This document shows, one piece after another, positions 15,979 to 24,480 of a DNA stretch of 64,000 bases; position 1 is the stretch's first letter, and every line of letters begins with the position of its first letter. The stretch spans positions 6,062,865 through 6,126,864 of the forward strand of contig NZ_CP018319.1 in assembly GCF_001952935.1 (NCBI RefSeq), in the 5' to 3' direction. The DNA is from Pseudomonas frederiksbergensis (GTDB lineage Bacteria > Pseudomonadota > Gammaproteobacteria > Pseudomonadales > Pseudomonadaceae). A program made the position numbers and the translations under genes. The notes beneath the pieces were generated by a model that did not search any database, had not been told where the DNA came from, and worked only from the letters and a program-made list of their open reading frames with translations.

Positions 15979-15995
15979 TTTTTTGCTGGAATTAA

Positions 15996-16445
15996 TTAGC
16001 GCCTGCGACCCGGCTTCCAAACATAGTGAGAAAAAACAAACACGGCACATGCAAAAGCAAAAAACAAAACCCCAATGGCACCCCAATGAGGTAAATCACT
16101 CAAGAATTTGATCTTATCTATCTGAGGGATAAAAATTATGGTCCCAATTGAAGCGCCGATGAAGATTGCTATCCAGGAAGCTCGCACACTGGTGTACCTG
16201 CCATTGAACGTCTCATCGAGTTCCATTCTCCGCAACCTTGGAACGTAGTAGCGCAAGCCGAGAAAGCAAAAAACCACATAAACTGCAAGGCCTACAGCAT
16301 AGAACTGCGTGTCTTCCAGGATTATTACCTGCATCAACCCCAACATAAGTATCACGGAATAAAACGCTGCACAGGCGAAGACCATGATCCATACCCAGAG
16401 GTAATAGCCAATTGTTCGAATATCCTTCAACACATAATCCATCAT
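15996..16445 (-). CDS. Four-helix membrane protein, candidate immunity paralogue (copy B)
   Basis: About 149 residues, four hydrophobic segments (YYLWVWIMVFACAAFYSVIL, FYAVGLAVYVVFCFLGL, ASWIAIFIGASIGTIIFI, WGAIGVLFFAFACAVFVF) and a basic tail ending KPGRRR. Alignment by eye with copy A shows the same helix spacing and conserved FN..R.S, FIG and QID residues, so the two are diverged paralogues. I chose ATG 16445 (MMDYVLKD); the ribosome-binding site is weak, and an upstream frame extends to 16496. It lies outside the palindrome pair and may protect against a related effector met in rivals. Function inferred from context only. Confidence 0.55.
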   Translation of the reverse strand: MMDYVLKDIRTIGYYLWVWIMVFACAAFYSVILMLGLMQVIILEDTQFYAVGLAVYVVFCFLGLRYYVPRLRRMELDETFNGRYTSVRASWIAIFIGASIGTIIFIPQIDKIKFLSDLPHWGAIGVLFFAFACAVFVFSHYVWKPGRRR

Positions 16446-16512
16446 GAGTACAACGTTCAAAAACTTCAGGGCCCTGCATCCAATGCAGGGAAACACTGAA
16501 AAAGTTAACTAA

Positions 16513-17061
16513 TTAGAAGTTAGCCGGCGTATTCGCACTAATAATCTCCGCCTCATCCGCCCCAATATTCCGAAACCGATGCGGCAGCGTCGTCGGAAAG
16601 TAGTACCCATCCCCGGCATTCAACACACTAATCTGCCCATCCACCGTGAGCTCAACCGTCCCCCGCGTAACCAGCCCACACTCCTCCCCTTCCGAATGCA
16701 CAATCGGTTCTTCCCCCGAACTCGCCCCCGGCGCGTATTGCTCGCGCAACAGGCGCATCTGCCGACTCGGCACCGAAGCGCCAATCAGCAGCAATCGCAG
16801 CCCATGACGACCGAGATCCGGCTGTTCATTGGCGCGGAAGACGTATTGATGTTCGCGGGGCGGTTGGTCGAAGGTGAAGAAGTCCGCCAAGGACATGGGG
16901 ATGCCTTCGAGCAGTTTTTTCAGGGAGCTGACGGAGGGACTGACGCGATTTTGTTCGATCAGGGAGATGGTGGCATTGGTGACGCCGCTACGCCGGGCCA
17001 GCTCGCGCTGGGAGAGTTTGTAGCTTTCGCGTACTAGTTTGAGTCGTGAGCCCGTGTCCAT
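16513..17061 (-). CDS. puuR: XRE-cupin transcriptional regulator, PuuR-type
   Basis: A 182-residue repressor-like protein: an N-terminal helix-turn-helix (LKLVRESYKLSQRELARRSG, then NATISLIEQNRVSPSVSSL) and a C-terminal cupin barrel (EECGLVTRGTVELTVDGQ, DGYYFPTTLPHRFRNIG). In E. coli PuuR represses the putrescine-degradation genes and is released by putrescine. Here it precedes, on the same strand, puuB, puuC and puuA-type genes, so the same role is very likely. GC content returns to chromosomal values at this gene, which places the island boundary near 16500. Confidence 0.88.
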   Translation of the reverse strand: MDTGSRLKLVRESYKLSQRELARRSGVTNATISLIEQNRVSPSVSSLKKLLEGIPMSLADFFTFDQPPREHQYVFRANEQPDLGRHGLRLLLIGASVPSRQMRLLREQYAPGASSGEEPIVHSEGEECGLVTRGTVELTVDGQISVLNAGDGYYFPTTLPHRFRNIGADEAEIISANTPANF

Positions 17062-17310
17062 GACAGCCTTATGCGAGGAATACTTAAGGGTTATGGGGGT
17101 GGATGGCGGGCGACTTTTGGCCGCGAAAACACCGCTTCCCTGTCCCGGAAATTTGAAAGGCGGGTATTAAATCACGTTTGGTTGTGTTGCTCAGCAGGTT
17201 CGATGAATGGGTGGGTGAAAAGGTTGTTTTGTCCTGGGGTTGGGTGGTTTGGGTGTGGAAGGTGTAGGTGTGGTTGGTGTGTGTCAGTTGGGGTTGATAG
17301 TGACTGGTAT

Positions 17311-17340
17311 GGCCTCATCGCGAGCAGGCTCACTCCCACA
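17311..17340. repeat. Single REP element
   Basis: GGCCTCATCGCGAGCAGGCT followed by CACTCCCACA, a full REP unit in one orientation. Confidence 0.7.
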
Positions 17341-17383
17341 GTTTGGATTTGGTTGGTCACGGATTTTGTGTATGGCATGGATC

Positions 17384-17490
17384 TCTGTGGGAGCGGCGGT
17401 GCGACGATTCGACTTGCTCGCGAAGGCGGTGTCTCAGCTACATCATTGTTGGATGTTAAGCCGTCTTCGCGGGCAAGCCCGCTCCCACAG
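17384..17490. repeat. REPIN with degenerate left arm
   Basis: CTGTGGGAGCGGCGGTGCGA ... ACTTGCTCGCGAAGG on the left and TCTTCGCGGGCAAGCCCGCT then CCCACAG on the right. The left arm has an insertion of about 14 nt. Confidence 0.7.
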
Positions 17491-17505
17491 GGATTGTGTT
17501 GACGA

Positions 17506-18792
17506 CTAGATGCCGAAACGGTCCCGCAGGGCGTAATACGCGGCGCCCATGGCGGTGAGTGGGGCCTGGAAGGTGCGGCCGCCGATCATGGGCATGTGCG
17601 GGAGCGAAGCGAAGGCGTCGAAGCGTTCGGCGTCGCCGCGGATCATTTCCGAGATCAGTTTGCCGGCCAGGTGCGAGCAGGTGACGCCGTGGCCGCTGTA
17701 ACCTTGCATGTAGTAGGCGTTTTTCTCGATGCGGCCGAATTGTGGCATGCGCGACATGGTCAGCAGGAAGTTGCCGGTCCAGCGGTAGTCGATCTTCACG
17801 TCCTTCAGTTGCGGGAAGGTCTTGAGGATTTTCGGCTTGATCAGTTGCTCGATGTCGTCCGGTTCGCGGGCGCCGTAGACCACGCCGCCGCCGTACAGCA
17901 AGCGGTTGTCGGCGGTGAGGCGGTAGTAGTCGAGCAGGTAGTTGCAGTCTTCGACGCAGTAGTTGTTTTTGATCAGGCTGCGGGCAACCTTTTCGGACAA
18001 CGGTTCGGTGACGACGATTTGCGAGCCGCACGGCATGCTTTTGCGCGTGACGCGGTTGTCGAGGTCTTGCGGCAGGTAGGCGTTGCCGGCAATCAGCAGG
18101 TACTTGGCGCGAACCACGCCTTTGGCGGTGCGCACGGTGATCGGTTCGCCGTAGGTGATTTCCACCGCTGCCGATTGTTCGTAGATTTTGCCGCCCAGGC
18201 CGATGATGGCCGAGGCTTCGCCGAGGGCCAGGTTCAGCGGGTGGATGTGGCCGCCCTGCATGTCGAGCAGGCCGCCGACGTAGTTGTCGCAACCGACTTC
18301 GCGCTTGATGTCCGCCGCGTCGAGCATTGTCAGGTTTTTGTTGCCGTAGCGTTCCCAGCTGCTTTTCTGCTCGGCCAGGCCTTTGAGCTGCTTTTTGTTC
18401 AGCGCGGCGAAGATGCCGCCCGGGCGGTAGTCGCACTGGATGTCGTAGTGCTGGATGCGCTGACGGATGATGTCGGCGCCTTCGAAGATCATGCTGCCGA
18501 GGACTTCGGCGGTTTTGTCGCCGTAGCGTTCTTCGATGACATCGACGTCGCGGCTGTAGGAGTTGACCAGTTGGCCGCCGTTGCGACCGCTGGCGCCGAA
18601 ACCGACTTTGGCGGCTTCGAGCACGGTCACACTGTAGCCCGCTTCGGCGAGGAACAGCGCCGAGGACAAACCGGTGTAGCCGGCGCCGATCACGCAGACG
18701 TCGCATTCCACCAACTCTTCAAGCACCGGGAAGTCGCCGGTGAAGTTGCGGGTGGCGGCATAGTAGCTGTTTACATGTGTTGTTTGTTTCAT
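17506..18792 (-). CDS. puuB: Gamma-glutamylputrescine oxidase-type FAD oxidoreductase
   Basis: A 428-residue flavoprotein of the D-amino-acid-oxidase fold. The N-terminus carries VNSYYAAT and then the FAD-binding VCVIGAGYTGLSSALFLAEA; GFGASGRNGGQLVNSYS is the characteristic second stretch; GYSGHGVTCSHLAGKL near the C-terminus closes the FAD site. The length and motifs are those of PuuB, which oxidises gamma-glutamylputrescine to the aldehyde. It is 55 nt downstream of the aldehyde dehydrogenase gene on the same strand, so product and next enzyme are made together. Confidence 0.9.
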   Translation of the reverse strand: MKQTTHVNSYYAATRNFTGDFPVLEELVECDVCVIGAGYTGLSSALFLAEAGYSVTVLEAAKVGFGASGRNGGQLVNSYSRDVDVIEERYGDKTAEVLGSMIFEGADIIRQRIQHYDIQCDYRPGGIFAALNKKQLKGLAEQKSSWERYGNKNLTMLDAADIKREVGCDNYVGGLLDMQGGHIHPLNLALGEASAIIGLGGKIYEQSAAVEITYGEPITVRTAKGVVRAKYLLIAGNAYLPQDLDNRVTRKSMPCGSQIVVTEPLSEKVARSLIKNNYCVEDCNYLLDYYRLTADNRLLYGGGVVYGAREPDDIEQLIKPKILKTFPQLKDVKIDYRWTGNFLLTMSRMPQFGRIEKNAYYMQGYSGHGVTCSHLAGKLISEMIRGDAERFDAFASLPHMPMIGGRTFQAPLTAMGAAYYALRDRFGI

Positions 18793-18847
18793 AGGTTTCT
18801 CCGATGGCCGCTGGCACCTGCCGGCGACCGTCGCTTTTTTATAGGTG

Positions 18848-20338
18848 TTAGAGCTTGATCCAGGTCGCTTTGAGTTCGGTGTATTTGTCGAACGCGTGCA
18901 GCGATTTGTCCCGACCGTTACCCGACTGCTTGTACCCGCCGAACGGCGCGGTCATGTCGCCGCCGTCGTACTGGTTGACCCAGACACTGCCGGCACGCAA
19001 GCCGCGCGCGAAGGTGTGAGCCTTGCTCAGGTTGCTGGTCCAGACGCCTGCGGCCAGGCCGAAGATGCTGTCGTTGGCGATGGCCAGCGCTTCTTCTTCG
19101 GTGTCGAAGGTGATCAGCGACAGCACCGGGCCGAAGATTTCTTCGCGGGCGATGGTCATGGCGTTGGTCACGCCGTCGAAGATCGCCGGTTCCACGTATA
19201 GGCCACCGGTGGCTTCGAGGGTGCGGCTGCCGCCCGCGATCAGTTGCGCGCCCTGGTCTTTACCGACCTGGATGTAGCGCAGCACGTTTTCCAATTGACG
19301 CTGATCGACGACCGCGCCGACGGTGGTTTCCGGATCGAGGGCGTGCCCCGGTTTCCAGGCTTGCAGTGCTTCCACCAGCAGCGGAATGAACTGCTCGCGA
19401 ATCGAGCGTTCCACCAGCAAGCGTGAACCGGCGGTGCAGACTTCGCCCTGGTTGAAGGCAATCGCACCCGCCGCCGCTTGGGCTGCCGCGCGCAGATCCG
19501 GCGCGTCGGCGAACACCACGTTCGGGCTCTTGCCCCCTGCTTCGAGCCAGACGCGTTTCATGTTGCTTTGGCCGGAATAGATCAGCAGTTGCTTGGCAAT
19601 TGCGGTCGAGCCTGTGAAGGCCAGCACGTCGACGTCCATGTGCAACGCCAGCGCCTTGCCGACGGTGTGACCGTAGCCCGGCAGGACGTTGAATACGCCT
19701 TTGGGGATGCCCGCTTCCAGCGCCAGTTGGGCGATGCGGATCGCGGTCAGTGGCGACTTTTCCGAGGGCTTCAGGATGAACGAGTTACCCGCCGCGAGGG
19801 CCGGGGCGAATTTCCAGCTGGCCATGATCAGCGGGAAGTTCCACGGCACGATGGCGGCGACCACACCCGCAGGCTCGCGGGTGATGAGGCCGAGTTGGTC
19901 GTGCGGCGTGGCAGCGACTTCGTCGTAGATCTTGTCGATGGCTTCGGCGCTCCAGCGGATCGCGTTGGCGGTCGCCGGGATGTCGATGTTCATCGAGTCG
20001 TTGATCGGCTTGCCCATGTCGAGGGTTTCGAGCAGGGCGAGTTCTTCCTGGTTGGCCAGGATCAGGTCGGCGAAGCGGATCAGGATGCGCTTGCGTTCGG
20101 CCGGGGCGAGATTGGCCCAGATGCCGGATTCGAAGGTGCGGCGTGCGACGGCGACTGCCGCATTGGCGTCGGCTTCGTCGGTGCTGGCGACGTTGGCCAG
20201 GAAGCGGCCGTCGACCGGGCTCATGCATTCAAAGGTGTCGCCGCTGAGTGCCGGGCAATATTGGCCGTCGATGAATGCGCGGCCTTCGAGTGTTAGGGAC
20301 TGGAAGCGTTGTTCCCAGTCGCTGCGAGTGTTTGTCAT
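18848..20338 (-). CDS. puuC: Gamma-glutamyl-gamma-aminobutyraldehyde dehydrogenase (PuuC/KauB-type)
   Basis: A 496-residue NAD(P)-dependent aldehyde dehydrogenase. The general base lies in VWLEAGGKSPNVVFAD and the catalytic cysteine in FNQGEVCTAGSRLLVE; PWNFPLIMASWKFAPALAAGN is the cofactor-domain signature and FGGYKQSGNGRDKSLHAFDK the C-terminal one. The starting residues and SGNGRDKS end are those of the PuuC/KauB branch, which acts on 4-guanidino-, 3-hydroxy- and gamma-glutamyl-amino-butyraldehydes. It lies between puuA (209 nt upstream, with a REPIN in the gap) and puuB. Confidence 0.92.
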   Translation of the reverse strand: MTNTRSDWEQRFQSLTLEGRAFIDGQYCPALSGDTFECMSPVDGRFLANVASTDEADANAAVAVARRTFESGIWANLAPAERKRILIRFADLILANQEELALLETLDMGKPINDSMNIDIPATANAIRWSAEAIDKIYDEVAATPHDQLGLITREPAGVVAAIVPWNFPLIMASWKFAPALAAGNSFILKPSEKSPLTAIRIAQLALEAGIPKGVFNVLPGYGHTVGKALALHMDVDVLAFTGSTAIAKQLLIYSGQSNMKRVWLEAGGKSPNVVFADAPDLRAAAQAAAGAIAFNQGEVCTAGSRLLVERSIREQFIPLLVEALQAWKPGHALDPETTVGAVVDQRQLENVLRYIQVGKDQGAQLIAGGSRTLEATGGLYVEPAIFDGVTNAMTIAREEIFGPVLSLITFDTEEEALAIANDSIFGLAAGVWTSNLSKAHTFARGLRAGSVWVNQYDGGDMTAPFGGYKQSGNGRDKSLHAFDKYTELKATWIKL

Positions 20339-20410
20339 GGTTGTGACTCGACGCAGAGGAATAAGTAGTGGGGCTGAATGCCGCTCAACCAGAGAGTTGA
20401 AATGCAGTCC

Positions 20411-20502
20411 CCTGTGGGAGCGGGCTTGCTCGCGAAAGCGGTGGATCAGTCAACACTGATGTCGCCTGACACACCGCCTTCGCGAGCAAGCCCGCTCCCA
20501 CA
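20411..20502. repeat. REPIN: inverted pair of REP elements
   Basis: CCTGTGGGAGCGGGCTTGCT then CGCGAAAGCGG on the left, and its inverse (CCTTCGCGAGCAAGCCCGCT then CCCACA) on the right. It lies between puuA and puuC on the transcript and may dampen expression of the distal genes. Confidence 0.85.
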
Positions 20503-20547
20503 TTTGATTGGTGGTGTCTGCAGAGAATGCGTACACCACTTGGCCCA

Positions 20548-21924
20548 TCAAACCGTGTGCAAATACCAGTTGTACTCAAGGTCCGAGATGGAGTTTTCGA
20601 ACTCGGCCAGCTCGCTTTCCTTGCACGCAACGAACACGTCGATGTACATCGGGTCGATGTAACGGGCCATGACTTCGCTGTCGTCCAGCTCGCGCAATGC
20701 ATCGCGCAGGTTGTTCGGCAGGCTCTGCTCGTTCTGCTCGTAGCTGTTGCCTTCAACCGGTGCGCCCGGCTCGATTTCATTGGTCAGGCCGTGGTGAATA
20801 CCAGCCAGCACCGACGCCATCAGCAGGTACGGGTTGGCATCGGCGCCCGCTACGCGGTGTTCGATGCGCACCGAGTCCGGCGAACCGGTCGGCACACGTA
20901 CCGCAACGGTACGGTTGTCGATGCCCCAGCTCGGCGAGTTCGGCACGTAGAACTGCGCGCCGAAACGCCGGTACGAGTTGACGTTCGGGCACAGGAACGC
21001 CATCTGCGCCGGCAGGGTCTCGAGCACACCGCCGATCGCGTGTCGCAGCGCGGCGTTCTGCTCGGGATCCTCGCTGGCAAAGATGTTGTTGCCTTCTTTG
21101 TCGAGAATCGAAATGTGCACGTGCAAACCATTGCCCGCCTGGCCCGGATACGGCTTGGCCATGAAGGTGGTGTCCATCTCGTGGTCGTAGGCGATGTTCT
21201 TCACCAGACGCTTGAGCAACACCGCGTAGTCGCAGGCCTTGATCGGGTCGTTGACGTGGTGCAGGTTCACTTCGAATTGCGCCGGGGCGCTTTCCTTGAC
21301 GATGGCGTCAGCAGGAATGCCCTGCTCTTTCGCGCCTTCGAGGATGTCTTGCAGGCAATCGACGTATTCGTCCAGGTCATCGATCAAATACACCTGAGTC
21401 GACATCGGACGTTTGCCGGAGACCGGCGAGCGTGGCGATTGCGGACGACCGTTCACGTTGTCCTGGTCGATCAGGTAGAACTCGAGTTCGAACGCAGCGC
21501 AAATGGTCAGGCCCATTGCATCGAACTTGCTCACGACCTGACGCAGCACTTCGCGCGGGTCAGCGAAGAATGGCTGGCCTTCGAGTTCGTGCATGGTCAT
21601 TAACAGTTGCGCGGTTGGGCGCTTCTGCCAGGGCTCGATGCTGAGGGTATCGGGGATGGGGAAGCAGATTCGGTCTGAGTCACCGATGTCCAGACCCAGG
21701 CCGGTGCTTTCCACCGTAGAACCGTTGATGTCCAGAGCAAACAGAGAGGCCGGGAGGTTGATGCCTTTTTCGTAAACCTTATGAAGACTGGTGCGCTCGA
21801 TGCGCTTGCCGCGCACCACACCGTTCATATCCGCAATCAGAAGGTCGACGTACAAAACCTCAGGATATTTCTTAAGGAATGCGTTTGCTTCGTTGAGTTG
21901 AACGGTACGCAGAGGGACCGACAT
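20548..21924 (-). CDS. puuA: Glutamine-synthetase-family gamma-glutamylpolyamine synthetase
   Basis: A 458-residue protein of the glutamine synthetase superfamily. GNGLHVHISILDKEGNNIF is the conserved ATP/metal region; YRRFGAQFYVPNSPSWGIDN and RIEHRVAGADANPYLLMAS are catalytic-barrel signatures; the N-terminal beta-grasp part begins near YVDLLIADMNGVVRG. Its neighbours (PuuB, PuuC, PuuD, polyamine transporter) show that it is the PuuA/SpuI type, ligating glutamate to putrescine or a related polyamine. It is read divergently from puuD with a 280-nt control region between them. Discrimination between putrescine and longer polyamines is not possible from sequence. Confidence 0.92.
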   Translation of the reverse strand: MSVPLRTVQLNEANAFLKKYPEVLYVDLLIADMNGVVRGKRIERTSLHKVYEKGINLPASLFALDINGSTVESTGLGLDIGDSDRICFPIPDTLSIEPWQKRPTAQLLMTMHELEGQPFFADPREVLRQVVSKFDAMGLTICAAFELEFYLIDQDNVNGRPQSPRSPVSGKRPMSTQVYLIDDLDEYVDCLQDILEGAKEQGIPADAIVKESAPAQFEVNLHHVNDPIKACDYAVLLKRLVKNIAYDHEMDTTFMAKPYPGQAGNGLHVHISILDKEGNNIFASEDPEQNAALRHAIGGVLETLPAQMAFLCPNVNSYRRFGAQFYVPNSPSWGIDNRTVAVRVPTGSPDSVRIEHRVAGADANPYLLMASVLAGIHHGLTNEIEPGAPVEGNSYEQNEQSLPNNLRDALRELDDSEVMARYIDPMYIDVFVACKESELAEFENSISDLEYNWYLHTV

Positions 21925-22046
21925 GATGCACCTATTAGCTGTTAATTATTATGTTCACTACCTTGTTGCGAGCCCAGTCAACCCGAACGGCAAAGTGAAG
22001 TCAATAGCGAACACTCAGCCTCTCAACCTTTATTTTCGGGCCTTTC

Positions 22047-22065
22047 TTGGGCACGAGAGTGCCAA
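22047..22065. promoter_or_regulatory. Candidate operator, imperfect palindrome in the puuA-puuD control region
   Basis: TTGGGCACGAGAGTGCCAA: arms TTGGGCAC and GTGCCAA around GAGA. It is one of two inverted repeats in the 280-nt divergent promoter region. Confidence 0.35.
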
Positions 22066-22133
22066 ATCAGTCTTGCGCACCGTGTAAATCCTGAAGATCG
22101 GACGTGCGGCGTTTAGAATTTTTTACATGAGAG

Positions 22134-22153
22134 TTGTTAATTAAAATCAACAA
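22134..22153. promoter_or_regulatory. Candidate operator, AT-rich inverted repeat before puuD
   Basis: TTGTTAATTAAAATCAACAA. A related GTTAATTATTATGTTCAC at 21941-21958 lies just before puuA. The TGAACATAA core on the minus strand of the latter resembles the E. coli PuuR recognition sequence; binding is inference. Confidence 0.35.
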
Positions 22154-22204
22154 GGCTAAGCTCCGGAAAAGCTCGTTCAAGTGTGAAACTTCGAGGTGAT
22201 AAAA

Positions 22205-22966
22205 ATGGCACTCAAGCCATTGATCGGCGTTACAGCCTGCGTCAAACAGATTGGCCTGCACCCTTACCACGTCAGCGGCGACAAGTACTTGCGTGCTGTC
22301 AGCGTCGCGGCTTTGGGGCTGCCAGTCATCATTCCTTCCTTAGGCGACCTGACCGAGATCGATGACCTGCTCGCGCAGCTCGACGGTCTGCTGCTGACCG
22401 GCTCACCCTCGAATGTGGAACCCTTCCACTATCAAGGCCCCGACAGCGCCCCCGGCACGGATCACGATCCGCAACGGGACGCCACCACCCTTCCTTTATT
22501 GCGTGCGGCCATTGCGGCAGGCGTTCCAGTGCTCGGCATCTGCCGGGGCTTTCAGGAAATGAACGTGGCGTTCGGCGGCAGCCTGCATCAGAAGGTCCAC
22601 GAACTCCCGGGCATGCTGGATCACCGGGAAGCGAATCATCCGGACCTAGCGGTGCAATACGCACCGGCGCATGCGGTCAACGTGCAACCGGGCGGTGTGT
22701 TCCAGGCGCTGGATTTGCCGCAGGTGTTCCAGGTCAATTCGATTCATAGCCAAGGCATCGACCGATTGGCGCCCGGCCTGCGCGCGGAAGCCGTCGCGCC
22801 GGATGGTTTGATCGAAGCGATTTCGGTTGAACACAGCCCGACTTTTGCCGTTGGCGTGCAATGGCACCCGGAATGGCAGGTGCTTTCGAATCCGCCCTAC
22901 TTGAGTATTTTCCAGGCGTTCGGTGATGCATGCCGGCGACGGGCGGCGCTACGTAACAAGCGCTGA
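22205..22966 (+). CDS. puuD: Gamma-glutamyl-gamma-aminobutyrate hydrolase
   Basis: A 253-residue class-I glutamine-amidotransferase-like hydrolase. The nucleophile is Cys113 in LGICRGFQEMNVAFGG; the His-Glu pair is in GVQWHPEWQ near the C-terminus; GLLLTGSPSNVEP forms the oxyanion-side loop. It releases GABA (or the corresponding amino acid) and glutamate, the last step of the gamma-glutamyl route. ATG 22205 follows GAGGTGA by 7 nt. Divergent from puuA, and first of a plus-strand series leading into the polyamine ABC transporter. Confidence 0.92.
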   Translation: MALKPLIGVTACVKQIGLHPYHVSGDKYLRAVSVAALGLPVIIPSLGDLTEIDDLLAQLDGLLLTGSPSNVEPFHYQGPDSAPGTDHDPQRDATTLPLLRAAIAAGVPVLGICRGFQEMNVAFGGSLHQKVHELPGMLDHREANHPDLAVQYAPAHAVNVQPGGVFQALDLPQVFQVNSIHSQGIDRLAPGLRAEAVAPDGLIEAISVEHSPTFAVGVQWHPEWQVLSNPPYLSIFQAFGDACRRRAALRNKR

Positions 22967-23141
22967 CTCCAACCACGAGCAAATCAATTTACTGCCCCCG
23001 AGAGTCAGGCGGGCGTGCCTTTGCGCGCAGGTCCCTCACGACACCAACAAACGCGATAACAACAAGTACCACCAGGCAGCCAGGATGGCGGCGCCGAATA
23101 AGCCCGAGCATGGGCGATGCCAGTGAGCCAAACGCAACACC

Positions 23142-23236
23142 CCTGTGGGAGCGAGCCTGCTCGCGAAGAGGGAGTGTCAGTCGACATTGATGCTGCCTGA
23201 TACACCGCTTTCGCGAGCAAGCCCGCTCCCACAGGG
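23142..23236. repeat. REPIN: inverted pair of REP elements
   Basis: CCTGTGGGAGCGAGCCTGCT then CGCGAAG on the left, inverse CTTTCGCGAGCAAGCCCGCT then CCCACAGG on the right, in the 371-nt gap between puuD and the transporter genes. The rest of that gap shows no gene. Confidence 0.85.
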
Positions 23237-23337
23237 GATCACCGTTGAATTGACTGGCGTCGTACAGCTCGGGCTTGCAATCAACTATTAAGTCAGGCCG
23301 CGTTGGCCCGACGACTGAAACCTGTTGGGAGTTTCAC

Positions 23338-24480
23338 ATGGCAAATGCCTCCAGCATCTACAGGAAGGCTCTTGAAGGTCACCAGTCACCGAAAAAGGTG
23401 CTGGTGAAAGTCGACCGCGTCACCAAGAAATTCGACGAAACCACCGCGGTGGACGATGTCTCGCTTGAGATCCATCAAGGGGAAATCTTCGCCCTGCTCG
23501 GCGGTTCCGGTTCGGGCAAATCGACCCTGCTGCGCATGCTCGCAGGCTTCGAGCGCCCGACCGAGGGGCGGATTCTGCTCGACGGTGTCGACATCACCGA
23601 CATGCCACCGTACGAACGGCCGATCAACATGATGTTCCAGTCCTATGCGCTGTTCCCACACATGACGGTGGCGCAGAACATTGCGTTCGGGCTGAAGCAG
23701 GATCGTCTGTCCACCAGCGAAATCGACGCCCGCGTTGAAGAGATGCTGCGACTGGTGCACATGACCCAATACGCCAAGCGCAAACCGCATCAATTGTCCG
23801 GCGGTCAGCGTCAGCGCGTGGCCTTGGCTCGCTCCCTGGCCAAGCGTCCGAAGCTGTTGCTGCTCGACGAACCGATGGGCGCGCTGGACAAGAAGCTGCG
23901 CTCGCAGATGCAACTGGAGTTGGTCGAGATCATCGAGCGCGTCGGCGTGACCTGCGTGATGGTGACCCACGATCAGGAAGAGGCCATGACCATGGCCCAA
24001 CGCATCGCCATCATGCACCTGGGCTGGATCGCACAGATCGGCAGCCCGGTAGACATTTATGAGGCGCCGGTCAGCCGCATGGTCTGCGAATTCATCGGCA
24101 ACGTGAACGCCTTCGACGGCACCGTTGTGGAGGACCTTGAAGGTCACGCGATCATTCACAGCCCGGACCTCGAGCAGAAGATTTACGTCGGTCACGGCGT
24201 CAGCACCTCGGTGCAGGACAAGTCGATCACCTACGCCATCCGCCCGGAAAAACTGCTGGTCAGCACCACCCAACCGGACACCCGCTACAACTGGTCCAGC
24301 GGCAAGGTGCATGACATCGCCTACCTCGGCGGCCACTCGGTGTTTTACGTGGAATTGCCTGGCGGCAAGATCGTGCAGTCGTTCATGGCCAACGCCGAAC
24401 GCCGTGGCGCCCGTCCGACCTGGGACGACAAAGTCTACGTGTGGTGGGAAGACGACAGCGGCGTGGTACTGCGCTCATGA
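23338..24480 (+). CDS. potG: Polyamine ABC transporter ATP-binding protein (PotG/SpuF type)
   Basis: A 380-residue ATPase. Walker A is GGSGSGKST, the signature LSGGQRQRVA, and Walker B LLLLDEPMGALD; a TOBE domain follows (from about residue 290, with FIGNVNAFDGTVV and ITYAIRPEKLLVS). The N-terminal extension of about 30 residues before the ABC core is typical of PotG. ATG 23338 (MANASS) follows TTGGGAG. Its stop overlaps the potH start (ATGA), and the four pot genes are read in one direction. It powers putrescine or spermidine import. Confidence 0.93.
   Translation: MANASSIYRKALEGHQSPKKVLVKVDRVTKKFDETTAVDDVSLEIHQGEIFALLGGSGSGKSTLLRMLAGFERPTEGRILLDGVDITDMPPYERPINMMFQSYALFPHMTVAQNIAFGLKQDRLSTSEIDARVEEMLRLVHMTQYAKRKPHQLSGGQRQRVALARSLAKRPKLLLLDEPMGALDKKLRSQMQLELVEIIERVGVTCVMVTHDQEEAMTMAQRIAIMHLGWIAQIGSPVDIYEAPVSRMVCEFIGNVNAFDGTVVEDLEGHAIIHSPDLEQKIYVGHGVSTSVQDKSITYAIRPEKLLVSTTQPDTRYNWSSGKVHDIAYLGGHSVFYVELPGGKIVQSFMANAERRGARPTWDDKVYVWWEDDSGVVLRS

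Larger units (their letters stand above)
17062..17505. other. Repeat-filled intergenic region between puuB and puuR
   Basis: About 440 nt. The part up to 17300 is G/T-rich on the plus strand (GGTGTGGTTGGTGTGTGTC and similar) without an open gene. The rest is made of REP elements listed separately. No promoter can be assigned with confidence, although puuR must be transcribed from near 17062-17100. Confidence 0.4.

Noticed and set aside
16513..17061. XRE-cupin gene considered as part of the Hcp island
   Set aside because: Its base composition and its similarity to PuuR tie it to the polyamine genes; the island ends before it.
17596..18858. A 420-codon plus-strand frame antisense to puuB
   Set aside because: The translation is a low-complexity Val/Ala/Phe/Asp mixture typical of shadow frames; puuB has full family motifs on the other strand.
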